Assembly (NCBI GenBank): GCA_019414545.1
Contig: DXLV01000036.1
Coordinates: forward strand, 1 to 18,105
From: Collinsella sp.
Lineage (GTDB): Bacteria; Actinomycetota; Coriobacteriia; Coriobacteriales; Coriobacteriaceae
Length of the DNA: 18,105 nucleotides
Direction of reading: 5' to 3'
The notes below the pieces were generated by a model that saw only the letters and a program-made list of their open reading frames with translations, ran no database searches and had not been told where the DNA came from. Each line of letters starts with the position of its first letter. The stretch's first letter is position 1. This document shows, one piece after another, positions 1 through 9,061 of this stretch. Made by a program: the position numbers and the translations under genes.

Positions 1-2132
1 ACAATGCCTTTCTGCTTTTGAGCGACGAGGGTTTCAGCTGCCTTTCCGGCATCGGCTTTCGATGCCGCCGTGCTGCGATTTTGCTCGAGATTTGCTTTCG
101 CGGCGGCAAGGTTGTCGCTGGCCTTGGAGAGGTTTAGCTGATACTGATCAAAGAGATTCTCGAGTTCATCGATCGAGTATTCTTTCTCGTACGAACCGTA
201 ATTGTTGTCGATCTCCAAGACGAACACATACGGCCAAAGGGTTCCGCGCGAGTTGATGCCGTATCCCATGGTTTTGGCGTCAGGCTGTACGATATTCAAA
301 TAGTGGCCGATGGTGCCAAAACCCACGCCTTGGGCTCCGAATTCGGTACCGTGACTCCAGAAAGTCTTCCAAGCATCTTTGGGGGCAACGTTGCCAAGGC
401 CGGCTTTCGCTGCAGCATCGTCAAATATTTTCTTTTCGCCATCAACCCATTGGTGCGCGATGTTTTCTTTAGTGCTGAAGTTCCAAGCGGCATTTTCAAA
501 TCCGGCATAGTCTGAGTGCCCCTTCGTTGCGTCGGAGTAATTGGAATCAGACTGAGCGATTGCCATTTGCTCTGCCGTCACCTTAAGCTCGCTAAGGCCG
601 ACGCTTTTGCGATATTCATTAATTTCGCGCAGCTTGCCAAACGAAAGCTTGGCGTTGTCGAGTGACGTGCCGTCTTTTTTATCGCCAATGGTCGTTGGGT
701 TTTTATCGCTCTGCCTATAGATGATGTTTGCAGCGTCATTGGCACCGATGAACTGGTAGAAGCCGATGACGCTCTGCGCCTCCGCCGTCGTTGCCTTATC
801 GGTTGCTGCCTTGCACGTATCGTATGCTTTCTGTGCATCGACAACGGCTTGATCGGCGGCCGCCTGGTTTGCCTTGGCAGTTTCGAGCGCCTTGTCTGCC
901 TGCTCCTTCTCGGCTTTTGCCTGGTCGACTTGTTTCTGAGCGGCCTTTGCCTTCTCCAGTTCGGTAGCATGTGCCTGCTTTGCCGAGGTCAACTCCGATT
1001 GCGCCGCATCGGCTTTCGTCTGGGCTGCCGTTACATCATTTTCGGCTGCTGCGACTGTCTGCTTCTTGGCTTCGAGCTCGCTTTCGGCACCGGTGAGGGC
1101 GTCCTGCTTGGATGCAACGTCGCTATTTGCCTTAGAAAGGCCTGCTTCGGCAGCCGCCTGCTGCTGCTTCGCCTGGTCGAGTGCGCTTTGGGCAGCATCG
1201 ACCTTTGCTTGGGCGGCGTCATACTCCGGGCCCTCGGCGCCTGCCTTTGCGGCCGCCAAATCGGCTTGTGCGCTGTCATACGCTGTCTGTGCTGCGACTA
1301 CCTTACCATCCGCGGCGGTCTTTTCCTGCTGAGCGGAAGCCAGCGTACCTGCCGCTTCGTCGTAAGCGCTCTGCGCGGCGCTCTGAGCCTGCTGAGCGTC
1401 GGCGAGCGCGGAATCGGCAGTGGCCTTCGCAGCCTTTGCTTGGTCCAGAGCGGCCTGCGCATCTGCGGCAGCCTGCTCGGCGACCTTGATTTCCTCCGGC
1501 GTTGCGTTGACGGCTGCCTTCTGGGCTGCCTCGAGCTTTGCCTGCGCATCAGCTGCCGCCTGCTTCGCGGCATCAAGGGCCTTCGACTTGTCCTCGGCAT
1601 CGGTCTTGGCTGCATCGAGCTTTCCTTGGGCATCCTTCAGCGTGGCACTGGCGCTGTCGGCCGCCTTGACGCTTTCATCGAGCTGGCGAGCATATTCGGC
1701 ACGCGCGGCGGCCTCTGCCTGCGAATTATCGGAGGCGGAGGCGTCATAGGTGCTTTGTGTGTTGTCGCGGGCCGCCTGCTTTTCGGTATAGGGGGCAGCT
1801 GCCGTGTCGTAGTCGGATTTGGCGTCTGCCTCGGCAGCCTTTGCGGCGTCGATTGCAGCCTGCAAGTCGGCAATCTTCTGGGCGTTTGTCTTTACTGCGG
1901 AACCTGCCGCCTCGCCGGCGTGGACAGCAAGCGGGGACATGATCGCGTCCTGTGCCGTGGTGTCACTCGCATCGTTGGCAAATGCCGAGAACGGCGCGAG
2001 CAGCGACGAGCCAGTCATAGCGATGGTGGTTGCCGCGGTGACGGCGAGCCGTGTTGCCTTGTGGCCCGAGAATGTGGGGCGAGGCTCGGCGACGCCTGAG
2101 ACTTCCAAGTGTTTAGGTGCGTACTTTGCCAT
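1..2132 (-). CDS. Secreted coiled-coil protein with CAP (SCP/PR1) domain, 3' end outside window
   Basis: The frame is open from the ATG at 2132 to the left edge (710 codons seen), so the C-terminus is missing. A GGGAGAAG ribosome site precedes the ATG. Residues 1-52 form a long signal peptide: a charged start, a hydrophobic stretch (about 29-50) and a likely cut after AFA (residue 52). Residues about 65-480 are Ala/Lys/Asp/Gln-rich with heptad character, almost certainly an extended coiled coil. Residues about 490-640 form a CAP domain: LREINEYRK helix, KGHSDYAG (His539), KENIAHQW (Glu556), WSHGTEFG (His594) and TIGHYLNIV (His610). Coiled coil resumes after about residue 645. CAP proteins are extracellular; roles vary (lipid or peptide binding, adhesion). 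The likely role is a surface stalk presenting CAP. An LPXTG or wall-binding end cannot be checked here. The gene is alone on its strand, about 240 bp downstream of the kinase cluster. Confidence 0.88.
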   Translation of the reverse strand, partial: MAKYAPKHLEVSGVAEPRPTFSGHKATRLAVTAATTIAMTGSSLLAPFSAFANDASDTTAQDAIMSPLAVHAGEAAGSAVKTNAQKIADLQAAIDAAKAAEADAKSDYDTAAAPYTEKQAARDNTQSTYDASASDNSQAEAAARAEYARQLDESVKAADSASATLKDAQGKLDAAKTDAEDKSKALDAAKQAAADAQAKLEAAQKAAVNATPEEIKVAEQAAADAQAALDQAKAAKATADSALADAQQAQSAAQSAYDEAAGTLASAQQEKTAADGKVVAAQTAYDSAQADLAAAKAGAEGPEYDAAQAKVDAAQSALDQAKQQQAAAEAGLSKANSDVASKQDALTGAESELEAKKQTVAAAENDVTAAQTKADAAQSELTSAKQAHATELEKAKAAQKQVDQAKAEKEQADKALETAKANQAAADQAVVDAQKAYDTCKAATDKATTAEAQSVIGFYQFIGANDAANIIYRQSDKNPTTIGDKKDGTSLDNAKLSFGKLREINEYRKSVGLSELKVTAEQMAIAQSDSNYSDATKGHSDYAGFENAAWNFSTKENIAHQWVDGEKKIFDDAAAKAGLGNVAPKDAWKTFWSHGTEFGAQGVGFGTIGHYLNIVQPDAKTMGYGINSRGTLWPYVFVLEIDNNYGSYEKEYSIDELENLFDQYQLNLSKASDNLAAAKANLEQNRSTAASKADAGKAAETLVAQKQKGI

Positions 2133-2198
2133 TTCTTCTCCCAATCGTTGAAGGGGTACCTATGACAATTTGTACGTTACAACCGCCGAAAGGGTTCC

Positions 2199-2210
2199 TG
2201 TTGCGCAACA
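2199..2210. promoter_or_regulatory. 12-bp perfect palindrome upstream of the CAP gene
   Basis: The 12-mer TGTTGCGCAACA is its own reverse complement and lies about 70 bp upstream of the CAP-gene start. A dimeric regulator could bind there. No convincing -35/-10 pair was found near it, so operator status is a guess. Confidence 0.25.
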
Positions 2211-2272
2211 TTGGCAAGGAAATGTCGACACACTTGAGTCACATTTATGAGGCGAAGTTCTCGGCAAGCTAA

Positions 2273-2331
2273 TGTCTCGTTCTGTAACATCTAGGCCTGT
2301 ATCTGCCGAGCTAATGTTACAGATCGAGACA
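2273..2331. repeat. Inverted pair of the 17-18-bp TGTTACAGAT(C/T)GAGAC repeat
   Basis: The left arm 2273-2290 and right arm 2314-2331 are reverse complements at 17 of 18 positions, with a 23-nt loop. The same unit occurs four more times at 5768-5907. A 9-bp direct repeat, AGCTAATGT, is also present at 2267-2275 and 2310-2318. The pair lies 40-100 bp past the stop of the DUF6273 gene, so in RNA it could fold at the 3' end of that transcript, but there is no clear T-run. It resembles a REP/BIME-type extragenic palindrome. Confidence 0.75.
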
Positions 2332-2372
2332 ATTGCCGGGGAGGGGTCCCGTCACGGCAAGACGCCCGCCGC

Positions 2373-3389
2373 CTAGATACAGAACCCGGGGATCACGCAG
2401 GTTCGCTTGTTTGGCTTTTCCGCAGGCGTTGCGTACGTAAAGACGTCGCCGTCGTGCCCCACGCGGTTCATATAGAGTGCGCCTTCGCTCTCCGATGTGT
2501 CGGGACTCGCCGTTCGTTCCCACCAACAGGTGTCCTTGCCCTTCCACTGGCGGACCATCGTCCCGTTCGTGGAATACGGGCTCACCTTGAGCTCGCGGAA
2601 GAGCTGATACTCCTTGCCCTCGCCGTTGTAGATGTCTGCCAGGTAGTGATAGCCCTCGGCAAACGAATCGGGCGGTTGCGTACCGCACAGCTCGACCATG
2701 GCGGGCAGCCAAAGGGTTGCGGGCAACTCGCTCAGACACGATGCACTGTTGGCGGCGCCCACATTGTTCGAGACCTTCTTGACCCCTTTAATGAGCGCGC
2801 GCAACTCGTTGGGTAGCAGCTTAAGGCCGTCGCCGTTGAGCCATCCCCGCAGCTCGCAATCTGCCCAGCCGGCGCTCGACGGTTCAGCCGCAGCGTTGCG
2901 CTCGGCAATACCCGCGTCGAACATAAACGTCAGCCCGGCCTTGCCCGTCCCGTCCAGAAGCTCATCGTGGCGGATGCCCACAAGCTGCGCGCCAACCTGC
3001 AGTCCGTTGGTGAGCGTGACACGCTTGGTGCACGGATAGGGGATATGCCCATCAGCGTCGAGCAGGTGGTAGCGCTTGGCAATCTCGCGTGCCTCGCTAC
3101 GGGTCTCGGCGGCCTTAATCTTGAGCGAAATCTCCTGCAGCTGGTCCCAAGTGTAGTCGTCAAGCGAACCGCGGATGCCGTCCAGGTAGTCGGGGATGCC
3201 AAAGCCATGGGTTGCCGCGCCAACGACGCCGAGCCCCGCAACGACCGCAACGACGCCGCCGATAATAAAGCGACGGCGGGTCATGGCGTCGTGCCGGGCC
3301 TGCTCCAAGATCTCTCGCGCGCTCGCCGGCGACGTCGACCTTAAGGTGCGTGCCAGAATCGATATCAATTGCGGCCTTGTCTCCTGCAC
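2373..3389 (-). CDS. Membrane-anchored DUF6273-domain protein; probably the displaced C-terminal half of the upstream kinase
   Basis: The frame runs from a GTG at 3389; an ATG at 3284 is the other possible start. Residues 37-63 give RRR followed by a hydrophobic segment, a single membrane anchor. The region from about residue 118 to the end matches DUF6273: GWADCELRGWLN (174-185), LWLPAMVEL (226-234), CWWERTASP (288-296) and a terminal PGFCI. DUF6273 is found in extracytoplasmic parts of bacterial surface proteins; its function is unknown. The first 20 residues look like out-of-frame translation, while residues 21-35 read naturally as a continuation of the kinase linker. The ORF overlaps the kinase ORF by 230 bp. 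I infer an original kinase-TM-DUF6273 protein broken by a frameshift near 3316-3322. Separate translation from the GTG (weak GAGGA site) remains possible. Confidence 0.72.
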   Translation of the reverse strand: MQETRPQLISILARTLRSTSPASAREILEQARHDAMTRRRFIIGGVVAVVAGLGVVGAATHGFGIPDYLDGIRGSLDDYTWDQLQEISLKIKAAETRSEAREIAKRYHLLDADGHIPYPCTKRVTLTNGLQVGAQLVGIRHDELLDGTGKAGLTFMFDAGIAERNAAAEPSSAGWADCELRGWLNGDGLKLLPNELRALIKGVKKVSNNVGAANSASCLSELPATLWLPAMVELCGTQPPDSFAEGYHYLADIYNGEGKEYQLFRELKVSPYSTNGTMVRQWKGKDTCWWERTASPDTSESEGALYMNRVGHDGDVFTYATPAEKPNKRTCVIPGFCI

Positions 3390-4455
3390 CCTCGCGGTCC
3401 TCAGATTCTGCAGCGGGGAGGTATGTCGAGAGCACCTCGAGCATCTGCTGCTCGGTAGGGCGATCGCCCTGTTCGACCGAAATGCCTTTCATGATGATCT
3501 GGACAAGCGCTTTGTCGCCCTCGCAGCGCGGCTCGAGCGGCGCCGGTTTGGTCTTGGTCTTTATGAGGTAGAACGAGCCGGTCGCCGCGGCACCCGTCGA
3601 CTCGACATCGAACGGCTTGCGACCGCTGTAGAGCTGGTACAGAATGCTCGAAAGCGCATAGACGTCGATCACGGGCGAGCGGCGAAGGGCCGCGATGCCT
3701 TCGATATCCTGCGTGAGCATTTCGGGCGCGGCATATGCGGGTGTGGCAAAACGCCAAATGTCGGCACGTCGGGTGATTGTGTCGTCGCCGAGTGCCATGG
3801 TCGCGGAGCCCATGTCGATGAGGCAGGGGTCAAAGGAGCAATCGGCAATCTGCTGCTTGAGCGTTCGGCTGGTGGTGCGGAACATGATATTGGCAGGCGA
3901 CAGGTCGCGATGGATGACCGGATTCACGAGGCCTTGGGTCATCAAGAGCGCGCGAAGCACGGCGTTTCCGACGGCGGCGACCATCTGGGTGGTCAGCCCG
4001 CCCGAGGCGTCGTGCGGAAGCAAGGGCAGCGCCTGCTTGAGCGAGGTGCCCTCGACCCACTCCATGAGGATAAGCGGGTCGTCCTCGCACGATCCGTAGC
4101 CATAGACGCGCGGAAATCCGCGCAGGTACGAGACGGTACACAGATGACGATACTCCTCGAACAGCGCGGCGGTGTTGGCCAGGTGAGCGGCCGATTGCTC
4201 GGCGGAGCGGTCGGGGGCTTGGCCGGAAAGGATGGCGTTGTCCTTGAGTAGCTTGACGGCAAAGACCTCGCCGCTCGTGTTGGTCGCGCGCAGCACGTGC
4301 CCGATGTTGCCGTTGTTGCGGTGGGCCGTCTGGAGAATAAGCGTCATAAACCGACGCTTGGCGTCGTCCTCGGCGCTGGGGTCGACCGCCACGGCGGTGT
4401 CGAACGTGTCAAGACGGATGAGTTTGTCGCCATAGGCGCTATCGGTAGTATCCAT
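3160..4455 (-). CDS. Ser/Thr protein kinase, C-terminus probably out of frame
   Basis: The start is the ATG at 4455, preceded by AAAGGA; an upstream in-frame ATG would run through the hairpin at 4488-4548. Hanks-type kinase motifs are all present: GNIGHVLRA loop (49-57), FAVKLLK with Lys68, HRDLSPANIM with the catalytic HRD at 182-184, LIDMGSA in place of DFG (Asp214) and YAAPEML (241-247). It should transfer phosphate from ATP to Ser/Thr. The domain ends near residue 345, followed by an acidic linker. From about residue 381 to the stop the sequence becomes Arg/Cys/Trp-rich without kinase or membrane character, typical of wrong-frame reading, while the overlapping frame encodes a transmembrane segment plus DUF6273. 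The FHA gene directly upstream on the same strand is a plausible phospho-threonine reader of this kinase. Confidence 0.85.
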   Translation of the reverse strand: MDTTDSAYGDKLIRLDTFDTAVAVDPSAEDDAKRRFMTLILQTAHRNNGNIGHVLRATNTSGEVFAVKLLKDNAILSGQAPDRSAEQSAAHLANTAALFEEYRHLCTVSYLRGFPRVYGYGSCEDDPLILMEWVEGTSLKQALPLLPHDASGGLTTQMVAAVGNAVLRALLMTQGLVNPVIHRDLSPANIMFRTTSRTLKQQIADCSFDPCLIDMGSATMALGDDTITRRADIWRFATPAYAAPEMLTQDIEGIAALRRSPVIDVYALSSILYQLYSGRKPFDVESTGAAATGSFYLIKTKTKPAPLEPRCEGDKALVQIIMKGISVEQGDRPTEQQMLEVLSTYLPAAESEDREGAGDKAAIDIDSGTHLKVDVAGERARDLGAGPARRHDPPSLYYRRRRCGRCGARRRWRGNPWLWHPRLPGRHPRFA

Positions 4456-4487
4456 GGCGTTCCTTTGTCTAGCATGGGTTGCTGCGC

Positions 4488-4548
4488 GTATACGTGGGCA
4501 GTGTGGATATCGGTAAAGTACCATGATAGCCACACTGCCCACGTATAC
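4488..4548. repeat. Near-perfect 61-nt hairpin between the FHA and kinase genes
   Basis: Arms 4488-4506 and 4530-4548 are perfect 19-bp reverse complements. The 23-nt centre folds further: TATC/GATA (4508-4511 with 4525-4528) and GGTA/TACC (4512-4515 with 4519-4522), leaving a 3-nt loop and small bulges. It ends 33 bp upstream of the kinase start codon. There is no T-run, so a simple terminator is unlikely. It may be a MITE-like insertion or an RNA structure that protects or attenuates the message. Confidence 0.8.
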
Positions 4549-4585
4549 CGCTGAGTATTGTCGTTTACGACGCAGAAGGTAGAAG

Positions 4586-4625
4586 ACGAAAGACGGACGG
4601 CGACCGTCTTTCGATCGCCGTCCGC
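4586..4625 (-). terminator. Possible terminator or attenuator after the FHA gene
   Basis: The arms 4595-4603 and 4615-4623 (GGACGGCGA and its complement) form a 9-bp GC-rich stem with an 11-nt loop, starting 4 bp past the FHA stop codon. On the minus strand it is followed by a T-rich but interrupted stretch (GTCTTTCGTCTTC). It could end or reduce transcription before the kinase gene. Confidence 0.5.
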
Positions 4626-4626
4626 G

Positions 4627-5589
4627 CTAGTCCACAATGACAAGGAATGTCGTGTAGAGGCCCAGATGGAGCCTGTCGCTGTTTTCGATTTCCACTGGGG
4701 GATAGATCTTGCCGGGCTCGCGTTGGTCGCGCGGCGGCTCAATCACAATATCGCCGTCGCCCGCGCCCGATTCGAGCACTGTGCCGTTGGTCGACCCAAG
4801 GCCCTGGGCGTACCAGCGTCCACCTTCGAGCCAAATGCGGAGATGCTCGCGCGATGCATCAGCGCCTACATCGGTGATGCTGGGCGAAGTTTTGGGCAAG
4901 GACCCAATTACCGTGCCGCGCGGATCGCGTGTGAGGGGATGGATTTGCATGTCGGCGCAGTTGTCGGCATGGGTTCTGAGCAGACCGAGGTTGGGGGCGA
5001 CAGTGCGCGGCTGCTCCAGGCTGCTCATAAAGCCACGTCCGACGGTAGTTTCGGTGGTGCCAAAGTGCCCGCCTGTCTTGCTGTCGCAAAAGCGCTCGAC
5101 GGTGGCCACGCCTTGGATGGGGTCGGCGAGCGCCCCCGTTGCCACAAAGAGCATAAGGTAAAGCGTACTCTTCTCGCGCACGGCATTGCCGTCAAAGTTG
5201 TCGATGTGATTGAGGGCATTTGCATATAGGCGGCTGTCCAACTTGTAGCTGGCGAGAGCCGACATCATTTCGTTGGCGGCCGGGCCGCGATAGTGCTCGG
5301 CGATTGCCTGATAGGCGGACTCGCCGCCGCCGAGCTTGCTGCAGATTGCCGCGGAAAGATTGAGCGTGGTGACGGCAAAGTCGCTGTAGATGGCGGGCGC
5401 GCACTGGTCAGGCTCGCGATGGACGATGTAACGGGTGAGATACGAGCGGTTGGAAGAGCATTTCTCGAGCAGGGTACTGCCGAGATAAGAGTTTCCATTG
5501 ATGAGCATTCGGGCGATCTCGAGATGTCTAAGACCGCCGAACGAGCGAATATCGTTATAGAGGACCGAGCAAGGTGTCTCTGCTGCCAC
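4627..5589 (-). CDS. FHA-domain protein
   Basis: I chose the GTG at 5589 because AAAGGAGG sits 5 nt upstream of it; a TTG 10 codons earlier has no such site. The product is about 320 residues. Residues about 215-320 form a forkhead-associated domain: a TVIGSLP strand, ASREHLRIW with the SRxH core (246-249) and GLGSTNGTVL with the GSTNGT turn (265-270). These are the phospho-threonine-binding signatures. The first 210 residues are mostly helical with several Cys and match nothing I recognise. No signal peptide or membrane segment is seen, so it is probably cytoplasmic. It sits first in the minus-strand cluster ahead of the Ser/Thr kinase and is a likely substrate or adaptor. A -10-like TATAAT lies about 108 bp upstream. 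Confidence 0.85.
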   Translation of the reverse strand: MAAETPCSVLYNDIRSFGGLRHLEIARMLINGNSYLGSTLLEKCSSNRSYLTRYIVHREPDQCAPAIYSDFAVTTLNLSAAICSKLGGGESAYQAIAEHYRGPAANEMMSALASYKLDSRLYANALNHIDNFDGNAVREKSTLYLMLFVATGALADPIQGVATVERFCDSKTGGHFGTTETTVGRGFMSSLEQPRTVAPNLGLLRTHADNCADMQIHPLTRDPRGTVIGSLPKTSPSITDVGADASREHLRIWLEGGRWYAQGLGSTNGTVLESGAGDGDIVIEPPRDQREPGKIYPPVEIENSDRLHLGLYTTFLVIVD

Positions 5590-5696
5590 GGATACCTCCT
5601 TTGATTGCTTCCTAGCCAATAAGGCGATAGGAATTAATGGCCCCCGGTGGGCGACGTATTAAATGGCTGCGCAATATGTAGCGTAACCAAAGCAAC

Positions 5697-5702
5697 ATTA
5701 TA
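5697..5702 (-). promoter_or_regulatory. Candidate -10 box for the FHA/kinase cluster
   Basis: The minus strand reads TATAAT exactly, about 108 nt upstream of the FHA start codon. The -35 region is weak (TGCAAT or CTGCAA at 16-17 nt spacing), so the call rests on the -10. Confidence 0.45.
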
Positions 5703-5767
5703 GGCCACATGTTCGAAATTGCAGGAAGACCGAGAGATTTGGTTTGGACTGGACGGAAATCCCCCTC

Positions 5768-5907
5768 TGTCTTGATCTATAACAATAAGGACCGATTTTA
5801 CTCGGTAACTGTTACAGATTGAGACGTTTGTGAACCGTGTCGACCGTTTGTCTCGATCTGTAACACGTAGAGGAAGATTTGCCCTGTAGATGTTACAGAT
5901 TGAGACA
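5768..5907. repeat. Array of four alternating inverted copies of the TGTTACAGAT(C/T)GAGAC repeat
   Basis: Copies lie at 5768-5785 (reverse, degenerate), 5810-5825 (forward), 5849-5865 (reverse) and 5891-5907 (forward). Gaps between them are 23-25 nt, giving steps of 39-42 bp. Any neighbouring pair can form a hairpin. It lies between the divergent promoters of the FHA cluster and the helicase, in a gene-free stretch of about 600 bp. The same unit forms the pair at 2273-2331. Confidence 0.8.
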
Positions 5908-5983
5908 ATCGGCCGGGCCCACCTCGAGCCCGCCTCGTCCGCTCCGTCATCTGTGGTTTACGTGGGGGCATGCGAAGCGCGGG

Positions 5984-5989
5984 TATACT
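5984..5989 (+). promoter_or_regulatory. Candidate -10 box for the DEAD-box helicase, with long leader
   Basis: TATACT lies about 200 bp upstream of the helicase ATG. A TTTACG at 5958-5963 is spaced too widely (20 nt) to be a good -35. If correct, the mRNA has a leader of about 190 nt, as is common for cold-induced DEAD-box helicase genes. A short GTGCGC/GCGCAC hairpin (6092-6123) is in the leader. Otherwise I see nothing distinctive between 5910 and 6188. Confidence 0.4.
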
Positions 5990-6188
5990 AACCGGCGGCG
6001 AATCTGCTCCATCGCTTAGGGCCGCTGCGTCTGGACGGCGCGTGATAGGGCTGCCAAAGCGATCGCCAGCGTGCTGAGCAACGTCCTCTCTGTGCGCACC
6101 TGTTTTTGTATGTATTAGCGCACTACCAAGCACGCTCGCGCGGCCGCATGCCGTGCCCATTACGCGTGCAGATAAGGAACAACAACAT

Positions 6189-8438
<2,250 letters not shown>

Positions 8439-8470
8439 GATGCGCATCGCGCGCTAGCGTGAGACAAGCT

Positions 8471-8508
8471 AAGGGCCCGAGCAAATAACGCTCGGGCCCT
8501 TTTGTTTG
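8471..8508 (+). terminator. Intrinsic terminator of the helicase gene
   Basis: A 10-bp perfect stem (GGGCCCGAGC at 8473-8482 with its complement at 8490-8499), a 7-nt loop and a TTTTGTTT tail, 35 bp after the helicase stop. It fits the classical intrinsic terminator on the plus strand. Confidence 0.92.
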
Positions 8509-8610
8509 CCGTGTCCATCGCTAATTCAAACGTGATGTTCTCGGGAATGCATCTGGGGGATGCTGAGGACCTATTTTCCGCCATGCAGCAATGGGTCCTA
8601 TGGGGTGCGC

Positions 8611-8846
8611 CGTGCATTTTTTGGAGTATTCTGCAGTTCGAGTTGTCTGCATATGATTCGACGTCGCCAACGGTGGCCTTCGGATATCCCTAGCGAGCGT
8701 TCCGAGTCAGATTTCGCCGTTTTCCGGAGCAGGGGCGCGTCATTCTCGCCATGTCGGGACTTAAAATGATACGGCGCCCTACAGTTTTGCCCACCCGCGG
8801 CGGTGCTGGCGCGGTCACGTTGCAGAATACTCCGTTTTTTGCACGG
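8611..8846. repeat. 236-bp element with 25-bp inverted ends (MITE-like)
   Basis: The left end 8611-8635 and right end 8822-8846 are arranged symmetrically: CGTGC outside, a 7-nt spacer containing six Ts in each, then a perfect 13-bp inverted repeat GGAGTATTCTGCA. The interior has no convincing gene, and short ORFs there have no family features. It lies in the gene-free stretch 8509-9061 between the helicase terminator and the EFR1 gene. It could be a non-autonomous transposable element or a long-range RNA structure. No target-site duplication was confirmed. Confidence 0.6.
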
Positions 8847-8983
8847 GCCAGGATGGGCTACCTCAGGAGAACGCGGCGGTATCCAGTAAATATATGCAAT
8901 CTGTACCGGGAATTATGCAAACCGAAAAGGCGGGCAGTATGGGTTGGTGTATCGGGCTGCCTAGCGCACCAAAACGGGGAGCT

Positions 8984-9005
8984 CCCCCCCCATGCGCCGT
9001 ATACT
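8984..9005 (+). promoter_or_regulatory. Candidate promoter of the EFR1 gene with poly-C tract
   Basis: TATACT (9000-9005) lies about 57 bp upstream of the EFR1 ATG and is preceded 8 nt earlier by a run of eight Cs (8984-8991). No good -35 is visible, and the C-run occupies the spacer position. Confidence 0.35.
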
Positions 9006-9061
9006 CTGTCTGAATGTGAAAGCGGCTTGACGCGTTGCCAGGCGTAGGGGAGGGTGTCTCG

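Noticed and set aside
849..2099. 416-codon plus-strand frame over the coiled-coil region
   Set aside because: It is the Leu/Cys/Gly-rich complement of Ala/Lys/Asp codons of the minus-strand coiled coil. The minus strand has a signal peptide, ribosome site and CAP domain.
4456..4542. N-terminal extension of the kinase to an ATG at 4542
   Set aside because: The added codons translate the palindromic hairpin. The ATG at 4455 has a proper AAAGGA site.
5768..5907. CRISPR array
   Set aside because: Repeats of about 17 bp alternate in orientation and are few. CRISPR repeats are direct, longer and near-identical, and no cas gene is present.
8502..8693. 63-codon ORF after the helicase terminator
   Set aside because: It starts inside the terminator tail, runs into the inverted-repeat element, and lacks a ribosome site and family features.
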